Positions 5,700 through 13,211 are shown, counted from the first letter of the stretch. The stretch: DNA of 20,705 bases from Avelusimicrobium sp963660385 (GCA_963660385.1 CAVKWQ010000028.1:1-20705), one strand, 5' to 3'. A program made the numbers and translations. The notes: generated by a model not told the origin, from the letters alone.

Positions 5700-8281
5700 A
5701 AATTGGCTCCGCAGCATTTTTTGTATTTTTTACCGCTACCGCACGGACACGGGTCGTTGCGCCCGATGTGCTTGGGCGTTTGCTCCGTTTGGCTGGCCGC
5801 ATTGTTGGCCTGCGCTTGCTGGGCCGGGGTGCGGCGGGGCGGCAGTTGCAAGCGGAAGATGTAACTGACCATTAAGTCGCGCACGCGGTTAAGCATAGAG
5901 GAATACAACTTATAGGATTCCTTTTGATACTCAATCAGCGGGTCCTTTTGGGCATATCCGCGCAGGCTTACACTGTTTTGCAACTGGTCCAGTTCGTACA
6001 GGTTCTGCTTCCAAGCGTTATCAATAATTTGCAGTAAAAGCATCCGCTCAATTTCCGCAAAGTTAATGCCTTGCTCGGCAAAGTAAAGCACGCGGGCGTG
6101 GTACAAATCCTTTACCTGCGCCATAATTTCATCCACCAACTGGTCGTGCGATTTGCGGCCGACGTTTTCCGCCGTAAAGTGGAAATCACCAGGGAAGAAA
6201 TTGCGCAAATTGACGTTTAACGCTTCAAAATCACAGCGCTGCGGGTGGGAATAATTGTAATACTGTTCCACCAGTTCATCTACAATTTCTTCCATCATCT
6301 GCATCGTTTTATCGGTCATATCCGCGCCGTCCAAAATGGCGTTTCTCAACCCATAAATAGCGGTGCGCTGCTGGTTCATTACTTTATCATAATCCAGCAA
6401 CTGCTTGCGGATATCAAAGTTGCGGCCTTCCACCATACGCTGGGCGCCTTCAATTTGGCGCGTCATCAGGCGCGATTCAATGGCTTCGCCTTCCTTCATA
6501 CCCATTGTGCTGAGTACGGAAGCAATTTTGGTGGTATTAGCAAATAGGCGCATTAATTCGTCATCCAACGAAATGTAAAAACGGGAGCAGCCCGGGTCGC
6601 CTTGGCGGGCACAGCGGCCGCGCAACTGGTTATCAATACGGCGGGATTCGTGGCGTTCACTGCCGATAACGTGCAAACCGCCCAACGCTACCACTTCGTC
6701 TTGTTCCTGCTTATTAGCCGGGTTACCGCCCAGTACAATATCCGTACCGCGGCCGGCCATATTGGTGGCAATCGTTACGGCTCCTTTGCGGCCTGCCTGG
6801 CTGATGATTTGGGCTTCCATTTCGTGGTATTTGGCGTTTAACACTTGGTGCGGAATACCCTTGGCGCGGAGCATATGGCTCAACTTTTCGGACTTTTCAA
6901 TAGAGCGCGTACCCACCAGCACCGGGGCACCCTTCTTCCACAAATCTTCCACCTCGTCCACAATAGCGTTAAATTTTTCGCGTTCCGTCAAATACACAAG
7001 GTCCGGGTAGTCTATGCGTTTAGAGGGGCGGTTGGGGCGGATTTCCACCACATCCAACTTGTAAATCTGCCAGAACTCGTTGGCCTCGGTCATAGCCGTA
7101 CCCGTCATACCGGAGAGTTTTTTGTAAAGTTTAAAGAAGTTCTGGAAGGTAATGGTAGCCAAGGTCTGGTTTTCTTCTTTAATTTGCAACCCTTCTTTGG
7201 CTTCCACCGCTTGGTGCAAACCGTCGCTCCAACGGCGGCCAGGCATTAAACGTCCCGTAAATTCATCTACGATAATGACTTCGCCGTCCTTTACCACATA
7301 GTCCACATCGCGCTCGTACAAATGGTGCGCGCGCAAGGCTTGGTTAATGTGGTGGACCCACTCGGATTCCACATCGTTATACAGGTTGGGAACATTTAAG
7401 AACTTTTCCGCCTTGGCGATACCCGTATCGGTCAAGGTGGCGGTGTGGGCTTTTTCGTCAATAATGGCGTCCACGCCCTCATCCAAGTTAATGCCCTCGT
7501 ATTTGGCTTTCACTTCGTCCTTTTCCGTAATCATACGGACCTTTAAGGACGGAATTAAGCGGTTTACAATGTAATATTTATCGGTGCTTTGTTCGGACGG
7601 GCCGGAAATAATAAGCGGGGTACGGGCCTCGTCAATTAAAATGGAGTCCACTTCGTCCACAATACAGTAGTTGAGCGGGCGCAATACACGGTCCTCGCGG
7701 TTAATCACCATATTGTCGCGCAGGTAGTCAAAGCCCAGTTCGTTATTGGTTACATAGGTAATGTCCTTGGCGTACATTTCGCGGCGGTCGGCGTTGTCCA
7801 TATCGTGGCTGATGTAGCCCACGGTAAGGCCTAAAAATTCGTGGATAGGGCCCATCCATTGGCGGTCGCGGCGGGCCAAGTAGTCGTTTACCGTTACGAC
7901 GTGCACCCCTTTTCCGGTAAGCGCGTTTAAGTAAGAGGGCAACACGGCCACCAGGGTTTTACCTTCCCCGGTGCCCATTTCGGCAATTTTTCCTTGATGC
8001 AGAACGATACCGCCCAGCATTTGCACATCGTACGGGCGCAAGCCGATAACTCTTTGCGCGGCCAAGCGGACCACGGCAAAGGCTTCGGGCAGTAATTGGT
8101 CCAAGGTTTCGCCCTTGGCCAAGCGGTCTTTAAATTCTTGTGTTTTGGCCTTTAACTGGTCGTCGGTCAAATGTTCAAATTCAGCGGTGAATTTGTTGGC
8201 ATCATCTACATAATGTTGGATTTTTTTAAGGTCGCGTTCGCTTTTGGTTCCGAAAATTTTATCAATTACAGTTCTAATCAT
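5696..8281 (-). CDS. secA: Preprotein translocase ATPase SecA
   Basis: SecA is the cytoplasmic motor that drives unfolded preproteins through SecYEG. The 861-residue protein is near full length (E. coli 901). Walker A is GTGEGKT (103-109) and Walker B includes DEVD (209-212) within IVDEVDSILIDEARTPL. The second nucleotide-binding fold has TNMAGRGTDIVLGGNP. The C terminus carries the SEC-C zinc finger CPCGSGKKYKKCC (845-857), which binds SecB and phospholipid in known SecAs, after a Gln/Ala-rich linker. The start at 8281 is preceded by AAAGGAA, with 8-9 nt to the ATG. That ribosome site can pair with a segment just after the upstream gene's stop (see the hairpin at 8286-8350). It heads the seven-gene coupled operon. 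Confidence 0.98.
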   Translation of the reverse strand: MIRTVIDKIFGTKSERDLKKIQHYVDDANKFTAEFEHLTDDQLKAKTQEFKDRLAKGETLDQLLPEAFAVVRLAAQRVIGLRPYDVQMLGGIVLHQGKIAEMGTGEGKTLVAVLPSYLNALTGKGVHVVTVNDYLARRDRQWMGPIHEFLGLTVGYISHDMDNADRREMYAKDITYVTNNELGFDYLRDNMVINREDRVLRPLNYCIVDEVDSILIDEARTPLIISGPSEQSTDKYYIVNRLIPSLKVRMITEKDEVKAKYEGINLDEGVDAIIDEKAHTATLTDTGIAKAEKFLNVPNLYNDVESEWVHHINQALRAHHLYERDVDYVVKDGEVIIVDEFTGRLMPGRRWSDGLHQAVEAKEGLQIKEENQTLATITFQNFFKLYKKLSGMTGTAMTEANEFWQIYKLDVVEIRPNRPSKRIDYPDLVYLTEREKFNAIVDEVEDLWKKGAPVLVGTRSIEKSEKLSHMLRAKGIPHQVLNAKYHEMEAQIISQAGRKGAVTIATNMAGRGTDIVLGGNPANKQEQDEVVALGGLHVIGSERHESRRIDNQLRGRCARQGDPGCSRFYISLDDELMRLFANTTKIASVLSTMGMKEGEAIESRLMTRQIEGAQRMVEGRNFDIRKQLLDYDKVMNQQRTAIYGLRNAILDGADMTDKTMQMMEEIVDELVEQYYNYSHPQRCDFEALNVNLRNFFPGDFHFTAENVGRKSHDQLVDEIMAQVKDLYHARVLYFAEQGINFAEIERMLLLQIIDNAWKQNLYELDQLQNSVSLRGYAQKDPLIEYQKESYKLYSSMLNRVRDLMVSYIFRLQLPPRRTPAQQAQANNAASQTEQTPKHIGRNDPCPCGSGKKYKKCCGANL

Positions 8282-8285
8282 ATTA

Positions 8286-8350
8286 CAAGTTCCTTTTAGT
8301 TAAAATAGTACGGCAAGACATAGCCCCATACGGCGGGCCAAAGGAACCTG
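8286..8350 (-). promoter_or_regulatory. Possible RNA hairpin hiding the secA ribosome binding site
   Basis: In the minus-strand transcript CAGGTTCCTTT (8350-8340) can pair with AAAGGAACTTG (8296-8286): eleven consecutive pairs, one of them G-U. The right arm contains the AAAGGA Shine-Dalgarno sequence of secA. The left arm begins 1 nt after the TAA (8353-8351) of the upstream exported-protein gene, so a ribosome paused or terminating at that stop would cover it and free the secA site. The 43-nt loop can form a smaller GCCC/GGGC stem. No T run follows, so it is not a typical terminator. I saw no convincing separate secA promoter in this 69-bp gap. The pairing is seen directly; regulation is inferred by analogy with secM-secA. 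Confidence 0.5.
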
Positions 8351-9076
8351 TTATTTGGCGACTGGCTTTTTGTGGTTGGTTTTTACTTGCAGATTGGGCG
8401 TTTGTGCCGTTTGCAAAGCAGCGTCTTTCTCGGCCGAAGCGGCCAAGGCGGACAGCCTGGCTTGCACGCGGGTTTGCACCTGCTGTCCAAACACTTGGGC
8501 GGCGGTGGAAATCTGGGAGCCCGGGTCCTTTTTCAGGGCTTTGAGTTCAGCCTTTACGGCTTTGATTTTAGCCTTTAAGGCGTTGCTTTTAGCCGTGCGG
8601 TCCGCAGAAGAGAGGGTTTTGTCCTTTTTAACTTGCGCCAACTGCTTTTTATATTCTTTAATCTGTTCCTCGCGCAAGTTGACCGTAACCGCCCAGACCC
8701 GGCCCAATACATCGGCCACCTGGCGGTTAAAGTATTTATCCGTAGCGGATGCGTCCACCCCGTTTACAGCAGAGAGGAATAAAGCCTCCTCGTATTGCTC
8801 GGAAAGCGTATGCAGACGGATAGAATTATCAAAATTGCGCGCCACGGAGATTAATTCAAAGCGGGCATCTTCCGTATCGGGCGCTTGGTAAGAAGCGGCC
8901 AAATCCTCCAAGATAGCGTTATAATCGGCGTTCTTTTTGGCGTTTTCCAATACGGCAGGATTGTATTGGGCAAAAATGTCCAATACTTTTTCGCGGTTAT
9001 AGGTGCTGGCATCCGGCTGCGCATACAGAGCAGACGACATAGCAAGCGTGGCTAAAAGAAATAAACTGCGTCTCAT
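8351..9076 (-). CDS. Exported coiled-coil protein directly upstream of secA, unknown function
   Basis: I do not recognise the family. The 241-residue product has a Sec signal peptide (basic MRR, hydrophobic core, likely cleavage after ALYAQ near residue 20). A mostly helical body follows. Residues about 130-185 are rich in Lys, Ala, Leu and Gln (EEQIKEYKKQLAQVKKDK and a KALKAKIKAVKAELKAL run) and should form a coiled coil. The tail is basic and ends KTNHKKPVAK. The start at 9076 has GGGGG 6 nt upstream and a promoter at 9104-9132. The gene reads toward secA with a 69-bp gap that can fold against the secA ribosome site. An exported protein in this position recalls the secretion monitor SecM, but the known arrest motifs (SecM-type RAGP, RAPP) are not present. 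Confidence 0.88.
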   Translation of the reverse strand: MRRSLFLLATLAMSSALYAQPDASTYNREKVLDIFAQYNPAVLENAKKNADYNAILEDLAASYQAPDTEDARFELISVARNFDNSIRLHTLSEQYEEALFLSAVNGVDASATDKYFNRQVADVLGRVWAVTVNLREEQIKEYKKQLAQVKKDKTLSSADRTAKSNALKAKIKAVKAELKALKKDPGSQISTAAQVFGQQVQTRVQARLSALAASAEKDAALQTAQTPNLQVKTNHKKPVAK

Positions 9077-9103
9077 TTTTCCCCCAAAATCGGTGTTACT
9101 TGT

Positions 9104-9132
9104 ATTTTGCTATATATAGGGCGTATAGTCAA
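9104..9132 (-). promoter_or_regulatory. Sigma-70-type promoter for the exported coiled-coil gene
   Basis: On the minus strand a -35 box TTGACT (9132-9127) and a -10 box CAAAAT (9109-9104) are spaced by 17 nt. The predicted start falls about 20 nt before the ATG at 9076. The -35 matches 5 of 6 consensus bases and the -10 matches 4 of 6. Confidence 0.55.
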
Positions 9133-9158
9133 GCCCTTTTCCGCCGGGAAACATAAAA

Positions 9159-9190
9159 TAAACCCGGAGCGTTTTGCGGCCCCGGGTTTA
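9159..9190 (-). terminator. Probable terminator after the CcmI-type domain gene
   Basis: TAAACCCGG (9159-9167) pairs with CCGGGTTTA (9182-9190), a 9-bp stem just 15 bp beyond the stop at 9206. On the minus strand it continues into a T-rich but interrupted tract (TTTATTTTAT). Confidence 0.65.
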
Positions 9191-9205
9191 TGCAAATTCG
9201 TCAGG

Positions 9206-9676
9206 TTAGCGGGCAGCCGTGCGGAAGAAATTTCCCTTTACGTTGCGGGCCAACTGCACACGGCCCAAGGTTTTATCCGCCGCAACGGTTACATTTTTGG
9301 CATTGGGCTTAATTGTGCCGTCCACCGCGCCGAAGATATCCCCTTGTTTCACCACGCCCAACTGGCCGTGGTTGTTGATTTGGACTTCCAACTTTAAATT
9401 GCCGTCCAAATTAGCGGCTAATAAATCTTCTTCCCCCATCGTAAAAGCAAGCGGGAACTTCGGGTTTACCACGCGCTTAATCGCCACGGGCACATCGGCC
9501 TCGTTTTTAACGATAATCGCGCAGGAATTGTTGTCCGCCTGCGCCATAGAGGCCAAGCGCTCCGGCACGGTAACCGTACCCGAGATATTAAAACGCCCTT
9601 CGCTGACGGTGCGCGCCAAGCAGAAAGCACATACCACTAAACTGGCGGCCGCAGCCGTAATAAAAATCTTTTTCAT
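9206..9676 (-). CDS. Exported single-domain protein resembling the CcmI/CycH C-terminal Ig-like domain
   Basis: The 156-residue product has a signal peptide (MKKIFITAAAASLVVCAFCLA). A compact beta domain follows: ISGTVTVPERLA (about 31-42), then CAIIVKNEADVPVAIKRVV, FPLAFTMGEEDLL, LKLEVQINNHGQ and VKQGDIFGAVDG. This order (GTV-x-l-P, an A-P-x-A-I/V-x-R strand, P-x-x-F-x-L, then G-x-x-x-x-GDIFG) matches the Ig-like C-terminal domain of cytochrome c biogenesis protein CcmI/CycH. The TPR part and the other Ccm genes are absent. I therefore infer a stand-alone periplasmic domain of unknown role and not a cytochrome maturation factor. The family likeness is from memory of the pattern. The promoter at 9683-9711 lies so close to the ATG that the mRNA may lack a leader. 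Confidence 0.8.
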   Translation of the reverse strand: MKKIFITAAAASLVVCAFCLARTVSEGRFNISGTVTVPERLASMAQADNNSCAIIVKNEADVPVAIKRVVNPKFPLAFTMGEEDLLAANLDGNLKLEVQINNHGQLGVVKQGDIFGAVDGTIKPNAKNVTVAADKTLGRVQLARNVKGNFFRTAAR

Positions 9677-9682
9677 ACTTAT

Positions 9683-9711
9683 ATTTTACCCTTTACTTTG
9701 CCTTTTGGCAA
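9683..9711 (-). promoter_or_regulatory. Strong promoter, possibly giving a leaderless mRNA
   Basis: On the minus strand -35 TTGCCA (9711-9706) and -10 TAAAAT (9688-9683) each match 5 of 6 consensus bases with 17-nt spacing. The ATG (9676) begins 7 nt after the -10 box, where transcription would be expected to start. The nearest purine-rich block (AAAGGG) lies 12 nt upstream of the ATG. TTGCC-TTTT-GGCAA forms a small palindrome over the -35. Confidence 0.65.
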
Positions 9712-9735
9712 GGGGGCTTTTTCCTTTTCTGCCGG

Positions 9736-9769
9736 ATAAAAAAGGCCCCATAAAAAGGGCCTTTTTTAT
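9736..9769 (-). terminator. Terminator after the double SH3 gene, symmetrical
   Basis: ATAAAAAAGGCCC (9736-9748) and GGGCCTTTTTTAT (9757-9769) form a 13-bp stem with an 8-nt loop, 18 bp downstream of the stop at 9788. On either strand the second arm ends in six T residues, so it could work in both directions. Only the minus-strand gene points into it. Confidence 0.85.
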
Positions 9770-9787
9770 ATTCCGGGCAAATTTAAC

Positions 9788-10255
9788 TTATTGCTTAAAG
9801 AAGCCCCACAGGTTGGCGTTATATACCCAACCTTTGCAAACGCCGTCTTTGGCGTTTTCGGGTTCGTCGGACACTTGAATCCATTTGCCTTTTTTAGCCA
9901 AGTATTTAAACGGATAACCCTTGGCTACGGTGCAAACGATATCGGCTGAGGCGGAGGCGTCTTTGCGGACGTTCAAGTCCACTTTGGCGGACATACCGCC
10001 CTGCGGGCTTAACAAGTCGGCCTTAATCCAGCCGCTGTATCCTTCAAAATCCTTAATAAGAACCCAACTTTTATCTTCGTTGGTTTTTACCATAATGACA
10101 GGGGTGTATCTCCACGCGTGCCATTTCAAAGCGCATTTCGTACCCGCGCAAGTGCGGATATTGGCTCTTTTAGCGTTGATGCTGGCGTATTTTTGGGCGA
10201 AAACAGGAGCGCTCACAAAAAGTACGAGCATAGCCAAAGCAATAATTTTTTTCAT
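9788..10255 (-). CDS. Exported protein with two bacterial SH3-like domains
   Basis: The 155-residue product has a clear signal peptide (MKKIIALAMLVLFVSAPVFA, then Q21). Domain 1 (about 22-84) shows the SH3 pattern ASINAKRANIRTCAGTKC, then a W-x-L-I-K-D-F-E-GYSGWIKADLLS end. Domain 2 (about 88-150) repeats it as KVDLNVRKDASASADIVC, GKWIQVSD and GWVYNANLWG. Such tandem SH3 units usually bind cell-wall peptides in the periplasm. No enzymatic domain is attached. The cysteines of domain 1 (about residues 36 and 41) sit in the RT-loop region and could form a disulfide. The start at 10255 has AGGAG 12 nt upstream and an extended -10 promoter at 10305-10334. It is transcribed alone and ends at the strong hairpin at 9736-9769. 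Exact ligand unknown. Confidence 0.88.
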   Translation of the reverse strand: MKKIIALAMLVLFVSAPVFAQKYASINAKRANIRTCAGTKCALKWHAWRYTPVIMVKTNEDKSWVLIKDFEGYSGWIKADLLSPQGGMSAKVDLNVRKDASASADIVCTVAKGYPFKYLAKKGKWIQVSDEPENAKDGVCKGWVYNANLWGFFKQ

Positions 10256-10304
10256 ATATCTTCTTTCTCCTATAAAAGGCGAACTAAAAAATCTCTACAC
10301 AAAA

Positions 10305-10334
10305 AGTATAGCAATACTCCCCGAAACTTTGCAA
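10305..10334 (-). promoter_or_regulatory. Promoter for the double SH3 gene
   Basis: On the minus strand -35 TTGCAA (10334-10329) and -10 TATACT (10310-10305) are 18 nt apart. A TG one base before the -10 makes it an extended -10 site. The predicted leader is about 40 nt and contains AGGAG. Confidence 0.65.
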
Positions 10335-10342
10335 GTTTTTTC

Positions 10343-10373
10343 TTACCGGGCCCGCCCCCAAAAAAGATATAAT
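10343..10373 (+). promoter_or_regulatory. Possible promoter for the nfu-PHP-sulP operon
   Basis: A perfect TATAAT at 10368-10373 lies 31 bp before the nfu start. The best upstream hexamer is TTACCG (10343-10348) at a long 19-nt spacing, so the -35 is weak. It lies divergent to the SH3-gene promoter in the same 149-bp gap. Confidence 0.45.
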
Positions 10374-10404
10374 AAAGAAGATAAATAAACCTTTGGAGAA
10401 GATT

Positions 10405-10629
10405 ATGAAAGAACAAGTCCAACAAGTAATTGAAGACATCCGCCCTATTTTGCAGGCTGACGGCGGCGACATCCAACTCATCAGCGTAGATGAAAAAACG
10501 GGTATCGTTACCGTAGGTTTGCACGGCCGCTGCGGCTGCTGCCCGCACGCGCAAATGACCTTGCAAGCCGTAGTGGAACGCAAGATTAAAGAACTCGTCC
10601 CCGGTGTAACCGCGGTGGAACGCGTTTAA
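10405..10629 (+). CDS. NifU C-terminal-domain (Nfu-type) iron-sulfur scaffold protein
   Basis: The 74-residue protein is a single Nfu domain: IEDIRPILQADGGDIQLI (9-26), GLHGRCGCCPHAQMTLQ (38-54) and a VPGV stretch near the end. C43 and C46 form the CxxC that holds a transient 4Fe-4S cluster for delivery to apoproteins. An additional Cys at 45 makes the motif CGCC instead of the common CGSCP. I start at ATG 10405, with GGAG 8 nt upstream. An in-frame TTG at 10393 overlaps that ribosome site and is not the start. The stop shares one base with the ATG of the PHP gene (TAATG). It is the first gene of the plus-strand operon. The small size is usual for stand-alone Nfu proteins. Confidence 0.93.
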   Translation: MKEQVQQVIEDIRPILQADGGDIQLISVDEKTGIVTVGLHGRCGCCPHAQMTLQAVVERKIKELVPGVTAVERV

Positions 10630-11444
10630 TGCCGAAGATAGACTTACACACGCACTCCGATTTTTCGGACGGAACTTGTACCCCGGAAGAAGTGGTTCAT
10701 GCCGCTTTAAAAGCCGGGGCTTCCGTTTATGCCCTGACCGACCACGATACAACTGACGGTGTCCTCCGCGCCAAAAAAGTGTGCGAAGAACACCGCATCC
10801 TCTTTACGCCCGGGGTGGAAATCAGCACCCGAGAGCACGACCACCTGCACTTTACCGGCTACAACATTGATTTGGAAAATGCGGAGTTCCAAGCCTTTTT
10901 GGCCCAAAATCGCCAAAACCGCCGCGAACGCATCCGCAAAATTATCCAGCAATTAATTGCCGCCGGGGTGGACATTACGGAAGAGGAAGTCTTTTCCCGT
11001 GCGCCCAATACCGTTTCCCGCGCCCACGTTGCCGATGCGCTCAAAGCCAAGGGCATTGTGCCCAGCCGCCAAGAGGGCTTCCGGCGCTATTTGGTACCCG
11101 GCCAGCCCGGCTATGTGCCGTCCGCCGGGGTAACCGCTATTGAGGCTATCCAGCACATCAAGCGCGCAGGCGGTATGCCTGTGATTGCGCACCCCGGTAT
11201 TGTGTCGGAACATTGGAATTTCCCGGCTTGGACCGAGGCCGGCCTAGAAGGCGTGGAGGTGTTTTATCCCGCCCATACCTTTACAATGAAGCAAGACCTG
11301 CTGGCCATTACCCGTAAATACGGCCTTTTGGCTACGGCGGGGTCCGATTACCACGGCCCGCGCGCGGGACGCATCACCACCCCCGGTATGCAAATTCCGC
11401 AGCCGCACTACGACAAACTGCTCCGCAGATTATTTAACCGTTAA
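10629..11444 (+). CDS. PHP-domain metal-dependent phosphoesterase
   Basis: The 271-residue protein carries all PHP motifs: DLHTHSDFSDG (5-15), LTDHDT (36-41), PGVEIS (61-66), RAHVADAL (131-138), AHPG (187-190) and GSDYHG (238-243). These hold the His and Asp ligands of a di- or trinuclear metal centre. The layout fits the YciV/TrpH subgroup (RNase AM, 3',5'-nucleoside bisphosphate phosphatase), where an inserted region between PGVEIS and AHPG covers the active site. Known members trim short 5'-phosphorylated RNA or hydrolyse pAp; which applies here cannot be told. It is coupled to nfu through a one-base overlap, and sulP follows after 6 nt. pAp is a by-product of sulfate assimilation, so pairing with a SulP transporter is suggestive but unproven. 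Confidence 0.92.
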   Translation: MPKIDLHTHSDFSDGTCTPEEVVHAALKAGASVYALTDHDTTDGVLRAKKVCEEHRILFTPGVEISTREHDHLHFTGYNIDLENAEFQAFLAQNRQNRRERIRKIIQQLIAAGVDITEEEVFSRAPNTVSRAHVADALKAKGIVPSRQEGFRRYLVPGQPGYVPSAGVTAIEAIQHIKRAGGMPVIAHPGIVSEHWNFPAWTEAGLEGVEVFYPAHTFTMKQDLLAITRKYGLLATAGSDYHGPRAGRITTPGMQIPQPHYDKLLRRLFNR

Positions 11445-11450
11445 ATTATT

Positions 11451-13130
11451 ATGCATTTACTCCCTAAATTGGTTACGCTTTGGCGCAACCGCCCCGAAGA
11501 ATTTACTCCCCGGCGTATGTTAAAAGATGTTACGTCCGGGCTGGTAGTGGCCTGTGTGGCCCTGCCGCTGTCTATCGCCCTGGCCATAGCCTCCGGCGTT
11601 ACGCCCGAAAAGGGCCTTTTAACCGCTATTGTAGCCGGGTTTTTGATTTCCCTCTTGGGCGGCTCCCGCGTGCAAATCGGCGGGCCGACGGGCGCGTTCG
11701 TCGTCATTGTCTATGGCATTATCCAAGAGTTCGGTCTCTCCGGCCTTTTAACCGCTACCTTAATGGCGGGTATATTTTTGATGTTAATGGGTCTTTTTAA
11801 GTTTGGCGCGTTCATCAAATTTATCCCTTATCCGGTAACCACCGGGTTTACCAGCGGTATCGCCGTGGTGCTTTTTTCCACGCAGATTAACGACTTCTTG
11901 GGCCTCAATTTAACCAATATTCCGAGCGACTTTTTTGCCAAGTGGAATATGTACTTTCACCATTTATCTGCCACCAACTGGGAAACCTTGGCCGTCGGTT
12001 TATTAACCTTGGGCATTATTATTTTCTGGCCTAAAAAATGGAAATCACTCCCCGGCTCCTTGGTTGCGCTTATCATTACTACCTTGGTTGTAAAATTTGT
12101 GCATTTGGACGTAGCCACCATTACCTCTACTTTCGGCTCGGTGGACAGCACCTTGGTTTGGCCCCATATGCCGGGTGAAATCACACTGGCGACCATTAAA
12201 AAACTGTTGCCCGCTTCGCTAACGATTGCCTTCTTGGCGGGGATTGAGAGTTTGCTTTCTGCCGTGGTGGCGGACGGGATGATTGGCAAAAAGCACCGCT
12301 CCAATATGGAATTGGTTGCCACGGGGGTAGCCAATGTGGCGTCAGCCTTATTTGGCGGGTTGCCCGCCACGGGCGCGATTGCCCGCACAGCCACCAACAT
12401 TGAAAACGGCGGGCGCACCCCGATTGCCGGTATGGCGCACGCTATTTTCCTTTTGGTTATGATGTTATGCCTTATGCAATATATTGGCCTAATCCCGATG
12501 ACTTCGCTAGCCGCCATTTTGTTTATGGTGGCCTACCGTATGAGCGGTTGGCGGGCCTTCCGCGCCTTATTTAAGGCTCCGGCGGGCGATATTGCCGTTT
12601 TGCTCGCCACTTTCGGACTAACCGTAGCGGCGGACTTGGTAGTGGCCATTGAGTTCGGCCTTGTATTGGCGGCGGTGCTCTTTATGAAGCGTATGAGCGA
12701 TGTCTATCAAATTAAGAATATGGATGATGATATTTTTGACGAGGTACGCCAAAAGGACGACATTGACACCAAAATTATTACGCACAACGTCAGCGTGTAC
12801 GAAATCAACGGGCCGTTCTTCTTTGGTGCGGCCAATGTGTTTGTGGATTCCTTGGAAAACCACAAGGAGTGCAAGGTGCTCATCTTGCGTATGCGCAGCG
12901 TGCCCGCCATTGACGCGACGGGCTTTCACGCGCTGGAAAGCATTTTTAACAGTTGCCAAAAGGACGGCGTGCAACTTATCCTTTCGCACGTCCAAAAGCC
13001 CGTGTTAAAGACTTTGGAAAAGTATGGCTTTATCAAACGCTTGGGCGAAGACCATATTTGCAAAAATATTGATATTTCCCTAATGCGTGCCGAGTCCATT
13101 GTCAGCGGGCGCCAGCACTTCCTAGAATAA
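11451..13130 (+). CDS. SulP-family anion transporter with STAS domain
   Basis: The 559-residue inner-membrane protein has a short cytoplasmic N terminus and then a long hydrophobic region (about 27-412). It holds SulP signatures: LVVACVALPLSIALAIASGV (31-50), IGGPTGAFVV (76-85) and GLPATGAIARTATN (303-316). A C-terminal STAS domain (about 441-545) ends the protein, with SVPAIDATG at 483-491 in the position of the regulatory Ser/Asp loop. SulP proteins carry sulfate, bicarbonate, or C4-dicarboxylates; sequence alone does not settle the substrate. The start at 11451 is 6 nt after the PHP stop, and I see no good ribosome site, so translation may depend on coupling. A hairpin at 13184-13211 follows the stop. 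Confidence 0.95.
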   Translation: MHLLPKLVTLWRNRPEEFTPRRMLKDVTSGLVVACVALPLSIALAIASGVTPEKGLLTAIVAGFLISLLGGSRVQIGGPTGAFVVIVYGIIQEFGLSGLLTATLMAGIFLMLMGLFKFGAFIKFIPYPVTTGFTSGIAVVLFSTQINDFLGLNLTNIPSDFFAKWNMYFHHLSATNWETLAVGLLTLGIIIFWPKKWKSLPGSLVALIITTLVVKFVHLDVATITSTFGSVDSTLVWPHMPGEITLATIKKLLPASLTIAFLAGIESLLSAVVADGMIGKKHRSNMELVATGVANVASALFGGLPATGAIARTATNIENGGRTPIAGMAHAIFLLVMMLCLMQYIGLIPMTSLAAILFMVAYRMSGWRAFRALFKAPAGDIAVLLATFGLTVAADLVVAIEFGLVLAAVLFMKRMSDVYQIKNMDDDIFDEVRQKDDIDTKIITHNVSVYEINGPFFFGAANVFVDSLENHKECKVLILRMRSVPAIDATGFHALESIFNSCQKDGVQLILSHVQKPVLKTLEKYGFIKRLGEDHICKNIDISLMRAESIVSGRQHFLE

Positions 13131-13183
13131 CGCTGCGCGCCGCGCCCTGCGGGCGGCAGATTTCCGCGCACTATTGATTAATT

Positions 13184-13211
13184 GAGCAACACTGCTTTTG
13201 TAGTGTTGCTC
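13184..13211 (+). terminator. Probable terminator after sulP
   Basis: GAGCAACACT (13184-13193) pairs perfectly with AGTGTTGCTC (13202-13211), 8-nt loop, 53 bp after the sulP stop. The following TGTTATTAG is only moderately T-rich. A second short hairpin CGCCC/GGGCG lies at 13143-13155. Confidence 0.65.

Noticed and set aside
5700..5717. Six-codon longer start for the Cys-rich gene
   Set aside because: The ATG at 5699 forms the ATGA overlap with the secA stop and begins a cleaner signal anchor.
8355..8891. 178-codon plus-strand open frame opposite the exported coiled-coil gene
   Set aside because: The minus-strand frame has a signal peptide, ribosome site and promoter; the plus frame has none.
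8351..9076. Calling the coiled-coil gene secM
   Set aside because: Position and possible hairpin fit, but no SecM sequence or known arrest motif is visible, so the name is withheld.
10393..10404. TTG start for the Nfu gene at 10393
   Set aside because: This TTG is part of the purine-rich ribosome site for the ATG at 10405, which gives the usual Nfu N terminus.
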